Shown here in pieces: positions 47,501-57,594 of a DNA stretch of 64,000 nucleotides. The translations under genes and the position numbers were made by a program. The notes below the pieces were generated by a model. It made no database searches and was not told where the DNA came from. It saw nothing but the letters and a program-made list of their open reading frames with translations. Position 1 is the first letter of the stretch. Each line of letters opens with the position of its first letter. The DNA is from Neospora caninum Liverpool (taxonomy: Eukaryota; Apicomplexa; Conoidasida; Eucoccidiorida; Sarcocystidae). The DNA lies in assembly GCF_000208865.1 (NCBI RefSeq), contig NC_018394.1, positions 1,447,635-1,511,634 of the forward strand, given 5' to 3'.

Positions 47501-48459
47501 TTTTAAGGCAGATGACGCTTTGACCCGGTCGATGTGTTATTAAGCTAATAGACGATTTTTGCGGGCAAGTGTTAATTCGCTGCTGCGCTTTTTTTGCCAA
47601 CCGCGCTACTCGTAGTCTTCCTTTCCCGTCTCACTCGACGGGAGTCGCGATAAAATCGAACGTGAGAGAGCTGTTCTTTCATGCCTCTTGGACTCATCTG
47701 GTGCTGAAGTGGGCCGCAAAAGGGAAATCGTGTTGTTGACGCGCTTGCGGTCTAGGAGGGCATACACGTTTGTGTCAACACGCGCTGTCCGCTGAGGCCT
47801 TCCAGCTGACTGCTTCACGTTGAGCGGCTCATTACCGTTTGATGGCCGAAACGTTGCGTTTTCTTTAACGCATGCAAGAATCGGCGAATGACGCTGATGA
47901 CGAACAGAGACGAGCGCGAAATAAGACGACAGCCCAGTGTGTGCGTGGCGGTTTCTCGGATTTGTCTCCACAGTGCAGGTCTTTTTCACTTTTTAGCAGT
48001 GGGTGGGACGCATTGTTGGCGAAGTACGCATGCTGTTCCCGATATTCATGAACTGCTTGACTACGTAGAGAGGGAGGCGTCCCAGCGACGAATGAATCTC
48101 TTCTAAGCAGTTTCTTCCGAACCTAAATTTCTCCACAGCCTCCACCATTCCTTTGGTTAGTCTGGGGACGAGAGGGACGAGACTACGGGGATTGCAACAG
48201 TGTGGAACCACTTCGTCCAGGAGATTATTACTGTGACTACCTCTCTTTCAGTCCATTTCGGCGTTATCAGTGAAGGAACCGCAAAAAGAAGGACATGAGC
48301 TATTGGCATTTGCCAGTCCACGACGTCTTTGCGCGGGTGGTAGACTGTGCTTGACACTGGCTCGTCCTGGCTCTCCTCAACAGTTTACTGGCAACTAGGA
48401 TATTTGGTGTCTCTCACACGGCTAACTAAAGTGCAGTTTTTCAGCTTTCTACTGCAAGA
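44594..48459. other. Divergent intergenic region between ZIP and ankyrin genes
   Basis: It should contain both promoters and leaders. ORFs at 46048-46584 (-) and 47606-47989 (-) have no ATG-plus-domain support. A 10-C tract lies at 47114-47123, and an AGAGACGC near 47272 resembles the Toxoplasma WGAGACG promoter motif. A stretch at 47999-48106 (+) could be a terminal exon (ends VEREASQRRMNLF-stop after a TTTTTAG acceptor), but no partner exon was found. Confidence 0.4.
47114..47123. repeat. Poly-C tract, 10 bases
   Basis: Uninterrupted C run in non-coding DNA. Confidence 0.85.
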
Positions 48460-50700
48460 ATGGCGACCACACACCTTAACAAGTCCGTCATCGCTGGTGA
48501 GTGGAATTTCACGGTTGCTGTAAGGCTCTCTTGGTTTTTTCTGCACAGCATGCTGGGGAATTGTCATCGCTGGCTCTTCTCTGGTCGGCGACACCTCAGT
48601 AATAGCAGCTTCACTTCTAGCAGTGAGAGAGGTTTTCTGCAAAAGGCATCAGCTCATGTTTACTGCGATATCAACTATGCTGCGTTGTCCGACGTTGAGT
48701 TTCTTTCACGGCGAAGGGAGACAAGGCAGGCGCGATAGGCATTGCTTATGAACAGTGGTTTCCGAAATGCAAGATTCTATTTAGGCCCGAAAGTGACCTG
48801 GTTGGTGGCCGCCCCTGTGACACCACCAATTAGGGCTCCCCACTGCCAGTGCGTGGAAAAGAGGTATTGACACTGATCCAAGGTGTGGTACAGAGGCCAT
48901 CGTGCTGAGCGGGCTCTGTGTGTCGGACTTCTTGTTCTCAGGCGGAAATATCAAGACCATTAAAGCTCTGAAAAAGTACTGGAACTCGCCGGTGTCAGAT
49001 ATCGAGGACAAGTGAGCTCGCAGAACCCTAACGCGTTGCTTAGGGTGAATATGGTAGAAATTTTTGGTTTTCTCGTCTATGAAACGAGCCGAGGCTCCAT
49101 GATCAGTTCTGTATGTTCTTTCTGCGTTGCCTGCGAAACGCAGCAGCGGTGTTTTCGAGCTGGGAGTGTTCGCGTAAATTGACAAATATCCTTTGCTGCG
49201 GTACGAGCCGTATCCTAGTGCCGTGCCGTGCGTTTCTGTCGGCTTTGTGTGTCTCTCTACAAGTAATCCGCGATCCAGAACTGTATAACTCAAATCGAAT
49301 CCTGAATGGTATTTTCTAGCATATTATGCGGTGGTGTTGCAGTTCGAACCAGGCCAAGTACACCATGCTACAAATGGCTATACTTTTGAACAAGAAAAAC
49401 CTCGTTGAGTACCTGATCCCGCAGAAAGATCTGGATCTGACTACGCGAGCCACAGACGGAACCACGGCGCTTATGACGGCGGTCGGGAAAAATGTAAGTT
49501 ACTCCGGATTTGACACATGCCTTCGCTCCAGGCGAATTGCAGAAAGCACACTTTTTTCCTCCCGTTCACGTTTGTCGTATATCCATCATTCGCATGCGTT
49601 TTACCTACAGGTTCCTGTAGATTGGATACGAGCGATGCTCGAACGTGGTGCAGCCGATAATATCAACGTGGAAGACAATGAGGGGAAAACGGCTCTGGAC
49701 AGATGCGAAAAGGACAGTGAAGGTGAGCTGATTCGAAATTGCGTGATGACCGCACCCAGCTTCTTCCTCTTACGCTACCTTCAGTTAGCTTTAGAGACAC
49801 ATGCATCTGAGAATGTGCCGCGCTTTTGCAGCAAGCGTGAGCCAGTGTCCCATGGACCAACTCTGTGGCAAAAGACGCATTGCAGTAATGAAAACGATGC
49901 GTTTCATATGCCGGCAGGCGTTGGATTGTGTGTGGGCGACGCTTTTCAGTTTACAAACTCCTCGTCCAATATGGTGCGCAGCCAAGACCTTCCCCTCCCC
50001 CTACCCCGCCCCCGGAGCCTGAAGCCGACCACTCTCACGGTGCTAATTCTACGGACAAGAATGCTGCAACGGAGAACGGCACTTCCAAACCGGTACTGTC
50101 AAATTATTCTTAAGTGTGACACTCACGTTTTGGGCCCAGGACAGAGGCATGCGTGAGACACGGCCCAACAGGAGCATCCACCGGCAGTTCCAGAAGCATA
50201 TCCTGTCGAGATGGTGTGGTATGGGGTATCGATTGATAGCACCGTAGAGGCGAGCTGTGCTGCGTCAATGGAATGTGTTTGCTATTTCTCTTGCGCATTT
50301 GCTTTTCTTGGCAGGAGGATGCAATGGCAGCACTCGGTGGCACGCCCCCAGGCTGGGTATGTCTCGGCAGTCCGCCATCATGGCAGCGATAACGCGAGGC
50401 GGTTTTAGTAGAGCCTGACTCGCCTGGCCCGTCGAGAGAGTAGCAGGCAGCAGTGTCGCTTTCAGCGTGTTCGTGCCATCCTTTCCGTCAAGAAATATGA
50501 GTTGGGCTGGGTACCGGCCAAAGCTGGTTTCTGTTGAATGTGTGAGCATGTCGTGTCCATCTGTCCATCTCCGTTGGTTTCAGGAAGAACACCCAGGGAT
50601 GTGGGCTACGATGTGCGGCTGCGGGGGTCGACCAGGAAAAAACGGAAGCGAGATTGTGGAGATAGTCGACAACGATCAACCGGTGCCCAAGCATGCTTAA
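48460..50700 (+). CDS. Ankyrin-repeat protein, 223 residues
   Basis: Exons 48460-48496, 48942-49011, 49343-49493, 49611-49722, 49950-50092, 50315-50356 and 50584-50700 all join in phase, giving 223 residues from MATTHLNKSVIAGGNIKTI to QPVPKHA-stop. About three ankyrin repeats occupy residues 5-120: YTMLQMAILLNKKNLVEYL, then DGTTALMTAVGKN with a following helix pair, then NEGKTALDRCEKDSEVYKLL. They are followed by a Pro/Glu linker (PSPPPTPPPEPEAD), then EDAMAALGGTPPGWEEHPGMWATMCGCGG and an acidic end. There is no signal peptide or membrane segment, so it is probably a cytosolic or nuclear binding scaffold; the partner cannot be guessed. The GMWATMCGCGG segment is unusual and might be a short interaction motif. 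Exon 1 is only 37 bases of coding sequence. Introns end in strong CAG acceptors, so I am confident of the model. Confidence 0.88.
49251..49300 (+). repeat. Dispersed 50-bp sequence, copy 2, within ankyrin intron 2
   Basis: Matches 12096-12145 at 45 of 50 positions in the same orientation. It lies in the intron between 49012 and 49342, about 45 bases before the acceptor. Confidence 0.7.
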
Positions 50701-51558
50701 GGTTGTTAGGCGACCATAAAGAAGTCGCCAGAGCCACCGGCTGCGAAGTCTGCAGCGGTAGCCCTGCCGAGCAGCAGACTATTGAATGCAAGAGATGCGT
50801 TTGGATCTTTTTCGGAACTGCAGCGCAACCGGTAGTCGTCAGTTCATGTGCGGTAGAAGGAGCATGCATGCGCTAGCGGACTTGTCAATACCCTTCAGTG
50901 GCCCGTATCTTTTTCTTCGGTGCGGCCGTTCGGGTCCACGCTTCCTGCCCCGCGGGAGCGTAATGCAGAGGCCAAAACATGCTTGTCGCTGCCTTGAAGG
51001 AAATGTGAAGAGTTAGTCCAGGACGTGCAGGGGGGAAAATATGATCAATCCTACAGTGCACCGTACCGCCCAGCCTATGGAAATTCTGAGCTGTGAAGTT
51101 TCTCAGAGACGATGTCAATTAGTACTTGCAGGTTGAAAGTGCTGAAAGACTCAAGAGGCAACCTGGTCGCTTGTGCCTGGTACAGAACACTAGCTAATTT
51201 AGCCTGCAGAAGAGTGACTCACCACGGACGATTGTACTCTTTGAAAAGGGCGTGGGATTTTCAGCTTACCTGCTGCTATAAATAGTGCCTGACTTAGCTA
51301 CTTGGTTGCACCCAGTCCGAAATTGCGGAGCAGTCCTGGGAGACTACATCTTGAAGTCCTCTAGCTCGCTGTAGCGTGTGTCGTTCGGTGTATGTACAGT
51401 TGATTCGAGCATTTTCCATCTTTGCTTTCCTGAGTTCCTCCAAGGTTGTGGTCAAAGCACAAACATCCAAACACCACGGCGACATTTTGTGGTGCAGTTG
51501 TGGACGCCCTCCAGTTGCTACTTGACAACCTAGAAGTTCTCTTCTCTTGCGTGCGGCG
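50701..51558. other. Intergenic region, ankyrin gene to signal-peptide ORF
   Basis: Probable 3' UTR of the ankyrin gene and promoter of the next. No ORF of interest was seen. Confidence 0.45.
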
Positions 51559-51933
51559 ATGACACAATTAGGTGATAGCCAACGGCCGTTTGTGAACTGT
51601 GGGGGGATTGCAGTCGTCCTCTGGGCTGGCGTCATTTTAGGCTGTTCTTCTGTGCTCGCCGAGTATAACCAGATAACAGCGGCAGCAGCTCATACCCAGG
51701 AAAGCAATGATAGACAAAACCAAAATGCGGCACTGTTGCGTCGACGGCCGGAACCGCGGCACATTGCATGGTCAACGCTTGCCTACAGAGACGGCCGTCA
51801 CTTCCAAAGTATATCGCGCCACGATGTTGTTATGCAGTCGACATACATGACGGAGTTACCAAATGCTGATACTACACCGCCAGTGAAACCAGGGTTTCAC
51901 CCAGTGTCGCCGGTGAGACTAGTAACATCCTGA
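51559..51933 (+). CDS. Candidate secreted protein with signal peptide, 124 residues or longer
   Basis: Not recognised. The ATG at 51559 gives MTQLGDSQRPFVNCGGIAVV followed by LWAGVILGCSSVLAE, a typical signal peptide core with an Ala-x-Ala-like cleavage region near residue 38. The rest is polar, Gln/Asn/His/Arg-rich, without cysteines, helices or known motifs. The frame stops at 51933. A GTGAGAC donor just before the stop (after CCAGTGTCGCCG) and a basic open segment ending ATTG|GTAAGC near 52029 hint that the gene may continue in further exons, but the implied intron is too short to accept as it stands. Secreted dense-granule or rhoptry-type proteins of this size are common in coccidia; no function is proposed. 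Confidence 0.45.
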   Translation: MTQLGDSQRPFVNCGGIAVVLWAGVILGCSSVLAEYNQITAAAAHTQESNDRQNQNAALLRRRPEPRHIAWSTLAYRDGRHFQSISRHDVVMQSTYMTELPNADTTPPVKPGFHPVSPVRLVTS

Positions 51934-52914
51934 ACCTGCTAACAGTTGTCACCTGTGCTCCTAAGGAAGTGCAAGGTGAGATCAAAGAAGCTCAAGCAAG
52001 ACAGGGAGAGAATCGAGATTTTAGAGATTGGTAAGCCCCTCGACTGAGCATTAACTCCGAAAGGTCACCACACTCTTGCGCGCCAGGGAGATCGGATCTC
52101 ACCACGACGTGGTGCAGAAGAATGAACATGTCTTGGGGGTTACACGCCCGAACCCCAGTTTGGCACGTGGCCTAGCCGGGATCAAGCATTAATCGGCAGG
52201 CTTCCGGCGATTCTTTCCATATTGCCGAACCATTTTGCGTGCTAGCTTTAAGGGCATATGAGGGCCATTCTCTGCTGCTTCCCTGTGTATGCTGTCGGAA
52301 AGCTCGGAGCTCGTTTTTTCTGGTCCGCAGAAATATCCTGTAAACATTTTCCCTCAGTTCGATCTTCCCTAGGACAGATTCCTGAGTTGATGAGGGACAG
52401 ACCGACGAACGCTACCTGTGCTTTGAGCTCTAAGTAGATTCAGCAACTGCAGCACGCTTCGCTAATTCGACAAACCCCATCCTTCCCGCACCAGCGTCAC
52501 CGTGTGTAAAACACGTGAACATTTGTCGCACTGAAAGAACGACTCACAGTAGAGGACTACAGAACCTTTACCCACTGGATCACGCACCGCTATCCAATCA
52601 ACCTAGATCTCTGCCACTGCTACTTCCTTTGGCTATTCGGTAAGCGATGCTGACTTTATGCGCCACCTGACAGACGATCACATGGTGGTTCATTCCCACA
52701 AACTTGGTACGAGCTGAAGTCATGATGACTCCGGCAGTCGCTTTGTCGGAGACTGCAGCTCTGCTGTGGTCGGAAAGAAGGGACATGTCAAATACAGGAG
52801 ACGAGTGGTTGGCTACCAGGAGTTGAGTACGATGATATTTTCGTCCAGCGAATGGTATTTTTCCTCTGTCAGCCTCGGCAGAAAGCATGTTGATTGCCTT
52901 TTCTCAGAGTGTTA
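51934..52914. other. Convergent intergenic region
   Basis: Between the signal-peptide ORF (+) and the MESD-like gene (-). It is probably 3' UTRs, perhaps with extra exons of the plus-strand gene near 51945-52029. Nothing else was recognised. Confidence 0.4.
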
Positions 52915-54528
52915 TCATAACTCATCCCTCTTCCTTTGATCGAACAAGGGGTCGCCTTCGTGCATCGCTTTGATTCGCTTTGCTCTTTCGTCTTCAGTGA
53001 GATACGGCTCCGACCGGCCAGCTGCATGATCAAAGAAAGCCACACAAGTAGAAGGTGGGACTAAAATTGGGTCAGAAGACCGGACAGCGCCACAAAAGCC
53101 TTGGCTGGAACTACCTTCTGGCGGCAGCGCACTGGCAACAGCTACAGCCATGCCTGCCCTCACACGTACGTGGAAAAAAGCGATTCCCATCGATCGTCCA
53201 GTAGTCAACATCGGGTTGTTGTGCGAGAAAACGCCGTACAGTCCCAATATCGGCTGTGTTTCGGAGATTGATGATTGCTCGAGCCGACTCGACAGAATAC
53301 ACCCGGACATCCGCCTTCGCGTTCTTCAGCATCGCAACCCATTTACTTAGAACGGCACCTGTGAAGTCCGGGTCCCCGTAGAGCTCCTGCATACCAATGT
53401 TCGAAGACAAACAGTAAGAGGTTCACAGCTTAAGCAAATACGTAGAACCACGTCCTGCTACGGATTGTGCAACATATAGGATTGGCCACCAGCCCCATAC
53501 CGCACAAGAACGGCGGCGTCTGTAGTCCGGTAAAAATCGTGACGTACCGAATACAGTATCCACAGCGGATTGGCTTGCGAGTAATGAAGCAGGCTGCAAG
53601 GGACCGATGCCGCGACTGCCCCCCCCCCCCCCAACTCTTCGATTCACCGCTGTTATGTAGGCAGAGCTCTAGACACCTCCGACTAAAAACTGCAATAGTG
53701 AACCCAAGAAACTGTGAGAATGAAAGTCGACATATTGCCCGCGAAGATGTGACATGCTTACGTATTCACCGTCCAGTCTGAGATTGACAATGAGCAAGTG
53801 TTCGCCAAAGTGCGTGCCCATCGTCTGTGCCCAATCCCCTTCATCGTCCATATCGATTCGAAAAGAGTCTGCTGGAGATGCGCTCCGTGGGAAATCTGAC
53901 ACAACCAGAAACTCGTAGCATCTTCCCAGGACTCAGATAGCGCGCCAGTCAGGGGAGGTGTTGTTTCAACGTTCGGCGCCACTAATGACCACAACTTCAA
54001 AGATCACCTCCCGCTGAAATTGTCGATGAACCACCTCTCCTTCCTGTGTATGTTTGACGTTCGTTGCCTTGGCCCCAGCCCTCGAGTGGCCTCGCAACCT
54101 GCAGCGGTGTCCGTTGCTACCAGAGCAAAAGATCTGCCCCCTGGGTAGTGTCCTTTCTAGCAGTCCCTGCAATGGATGTCAAACGCGCTCGTTGCCATAA
54201 CGGGGGACAGTTCCGCCGATACACCCACCAATGAGCCGTATCTAATGGAGTGTATGACCACGCATTTTGAATGGAACTGACCTGGAGGCAGGTCGATCTG
54301 GTCATCGTTGATATCTCCAACATCGAGTTCCTCAATGTCTTTAGCAGCGTCTTCAATAACGAACTCCTTCCAGTGTTTACGTGGCGGCTGGTACTCTTCC
54401 GCGTGACCATAAAAAAAATGAGGCCTGACAGCCGAGTCAGCGGTCAAGATGCCGACCGCAGAAAGAAACGACGCCAAGACAAGCATGGACTGCCCATCCT
54501 GGCGGTATTTTCTTGTCATGTGAGCCAT
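52915..54528 (-). CDS. MESD-like ER chaperone with signal peptide and C-terminal RDEL
   Basis: Probable ER-lumen folding factor. In animals MESD (Boca) helps fold beta-propeller/EGF modules of LDL-receptor-family proteins. Exons 54528-54282, 54166-54121, 54039-54008 (least certain), 53895-53762, 53386-53164 and 53021-52915 close in phase for 262 residues. A signal peptide follows the start (SMLVLASFLSAVGILTADSA). Next comes an acidic helix (KDIEELDVGDINDDQIDLPP), like the MESD N-terminal segment before its DLP motif. The core has the MESD-domain pattern: KWVAMLKNAKADVRVY (family LWQGSLFNANYDVQRF), then a strand AIINLRN, a helix with RFLAQQ, and DGNRFFP (family GQVYPG). The C-terminus is QRKRDEL, a K/HDEL-type retrieval signal; animal MESD ends REDL. 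The alignment is by eye, and the middle of the protein is weakly conserved. If not MESD, it is still a soluble ER-resident protein. Confidence 0.7.
53619..53632. repeat. Poly-C tract, 14 bases, in an intron of the MESD-like gene
   Basis: Uninterrupted C run between exons 53895-53762 and 53386-53164. Confidence 0.9.
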
Positions 54529-57500
54529 GAGAAAGCGTCCAGTTCGGAGGATGGATGGCCAGGACTGCGAGGAGACTGGCTTTACAACCTTTAGCCAGAG
54601 GAAAAACGACTGGCGCCAACGTGACGTTCCCCAGTCATGTGTGGCAAAGGGAGAGGCAATCTCCGGCGAATCCGCCGACCTTCTCGTTCAAGACTCACAA
54701 ATTAGAAAAATTCCGAAATACACACTAGCTGTATAACATGTGGCAGCTGGACGTGGGAGTCTCATTTGGTCGGCAAGACGCTGGCGGCAAAAACCCGCGC
54801 GTACTAACGGCTTCAGTTTCTCCGTGTAAAGCCCAAGACACCGTGAAAAACGTGGTCGCCGCCGTCAACTCCCTCGGCATGCTGATGGGGACAACTGAAG
54901 TCTCATTCCTGACTGACTGGCATCACAATTTCTCGCTCCACGATAGATTTGAGCCTGGCTGAGGTGCTGGGGGGCGCACCTTCAGGGAGGTGCCAGGCAA
55001 TGACGCGAAAAAAGTCCAGCACACTCCTGCCACACAGGGCCGTTCGCCCACATTAAATTTTTGTGTCGACATGCGTGTATCTGCTCCTCCTTTCCACAAG
55101 CGTGTGAACTACAACAGGACTGTGCTTTTCCACAAACCTTCCTTCCGCAGCGCGCCAGCAGGCTCAGACATGCACGCACACGACATCTGCTCTCTCTCTC
55201 GGAGAGCTAGCGCGCATGCAGGTCGCTGCGCCAACTACAGTCCGTGGTAATCGGTTCACTTTACCGTGGTCAGCAGGTGTTTGCCAAGGTGTGTGCACAC
55301 CATTGAGTTCCGTAGTTTGCCGAATATAGAACTCCCAGGCTCCGATTGTGGGATCAGGAATCTGCGGAAGCAATGCACGGCACAGACGAAGACGCCACGT
55401 GAAACGGTCAACGTTTCCACCCTCCCGAATCGCACCCTATGCAGCTAGAGTTCTTTCGAAAGACGTTCTCGCTTCAGATCATGTGGACTCTGAACAGCAA
55501 CCTGACGAAATCATCCGCAGTCGCGTTTTCGAGCGAAGCCTGTGAAGCCGACAGGTGTAGAAGGGAGCAGTGGACGGGCGATGATGCCTCGCTTCTCAGG
55601 AAACGAAAATACCGGACATGCGGCCTCAGCAGTCAGGCGCATGGAGAGCTTGGGTCGAAGCCACACCTTTTTAAACCAGCGAGAGAGTCACTTGAGCAAG
55701 CGACTGCATGTATGGCATAAGAGGAAGGCCTGACTAGGGCAGACTCCAAACAGGGCGTGCTCTGTAGACGGCTACAAGGAAACACGTGTCGGCTGTGGAA
55801 CATTGTGGTCTGATGACTGACGGAGGCACAGCAGCGTAAAGGACCTTGCTTCTGCTACATACGTCTTCCTGAAGAAACCTCCTGTTAATGACACGGTCAC
55901 TTCCAACACACGAATGCAATACGACGGTCGAGGCACGGACTAGCTTTGGTGTCGGAGGCTGTGTTGTAAAGATTCTGAAGGGGCGGGGCTTTTTTAATCC
56001 GTGTGGAATAGAAATCACGTGTTGTGCATGTCCGTTGGCGGAGGGTGAAACGACTCTGTAGTGTCTCACTGTAAAAGTGTATTTTTTCTAAATTCGGCGC
56101 TGTGATGGCGGGGACAAAACCCTTGGTAGATCTACTGCCGCTCCTGGGTGCAGGGGCAAAAGGCCTGGCGTCCAGAAACGCGGTCGCAAGAGATTTCTGC
56201 CTTTGACCGGCCCCCGAAGAGAGCAGACCACACAAGCAGCACAACACGGAATCACGGAAGTCTCGATTCAACCGCGACCATACAGAAGCCACTTCAGTCT
56301 ATCTTAATGACGCCGAGAACTCGGCGAAGCAGGAAACAGGCGTCAGCCGCGGGGGTTCGGGAAACGTGTCTTCTCGACATGGACAGAAGTCTCTGATATT
56401 CGTCATCACCCGTGCCAACACGCGAAGCTTTCCCTCGAAAAAATGCGTTGGAAAAACGAAAACGAACAACCCGATGGCCGGTTCTCTCAATCAAACACGA
56501 AATAAGCAAATTTGCTGCCCTTGGCTATTACAGAAGAAAAAGAGTTCCCTGCCTTGGAGACGTACACCTCTCTCTGAGGGTATGGCCCCGACGTGAAAAA
56601 CGCACCTTTTTCTCCCTCTGTATCCCATGTCAATTTTCCCTCTTCATAAGGAGTCAACTCTGCTAAAAACAATTGTCAATGAGAGTCGCGATATTCGAAA
56701 ACAAAAGCGTACAACTACCCATATTTGTGAGAAAAGCATTAGAGCAAGCGCATATCCGCGTGGACATGCCTTTCGTTTGTCCCAAACTGGGGGCGTAGAT
56801 AGGTCCACAGGTCAAGACGAGAGACAGAAGAAACAAAAAGACAAAAAACACGAGCTCATGCGTCGCATCGAGGCAGTTCACGCCTCAAGTCCCCGGGTGA
56901 AGTGCTCCTCCAAGTCGGAACTCATCAGAATAGGCTGGAGACGCTTGATGGCCGCCTCGATAAGGGCGGGCGACAGTTGCAACTCCCAAGCCTGAGGACA
57001 CATCGAACCGTGAAAGAGTCCAGGCGGAAAGAACCCGTTTTCCATACGAAAAATGTCGCTTCGCCGCCTCTACGGACGGACCATTTGCGAGAACTGCCAG
57101 GGCCGAGGTGGATAGTTTATTATGCGGTTCTCTCGAACGTGTAGAGCTTATTGTGTACAGTTGCCGTTTTCGAAATTAGGCCGCCACAGAAAAGGCGTGT
57201 CATCGTGGCTTAGATCTCTGACCAACCCAGCGGCAGATTGGTATGCCACTACGCATGCATTTGACACGGCGTCTACGAGTTTGCGCCCCCGTCACACCTT
57301 TTCATCTTAGAAACACAACCGTCCAACAGAGCATGCCCTATTGCAAAAAGGGCCGATGTTGCAGCTGAAAAGAACCGTTTAGAGTCTGCCGCTTCCAGAC
57401 GTGCATTCGCGAGCGAAAATAGCTTTTGCCTGCGTTTGGAGACGCGTGCGCTAAGCTGCGTTGCACCGAGAGGTGTACCTTCTGCAGGGAATCTGTCTCG

Positions 57501-57594
57501 CTACGCGTCTGCCGCTTCCTGTCAAGTTGCCAGTCTAGGCTGTCTATCCACCTTCATCCATCCGTGTGGGGATCTACCGCTGAGCGACTCCATT
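54529..57594. other. Intergenic region between MESD-like and ORC genes
   Basis: Probably the MESD-like promoter at the left and the ORC 3' UTR at the right. ORFs such as 55897-56292 (-) start with non-ATG codons and show no domains. Nothing was recognised. Confidence 0.45.
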
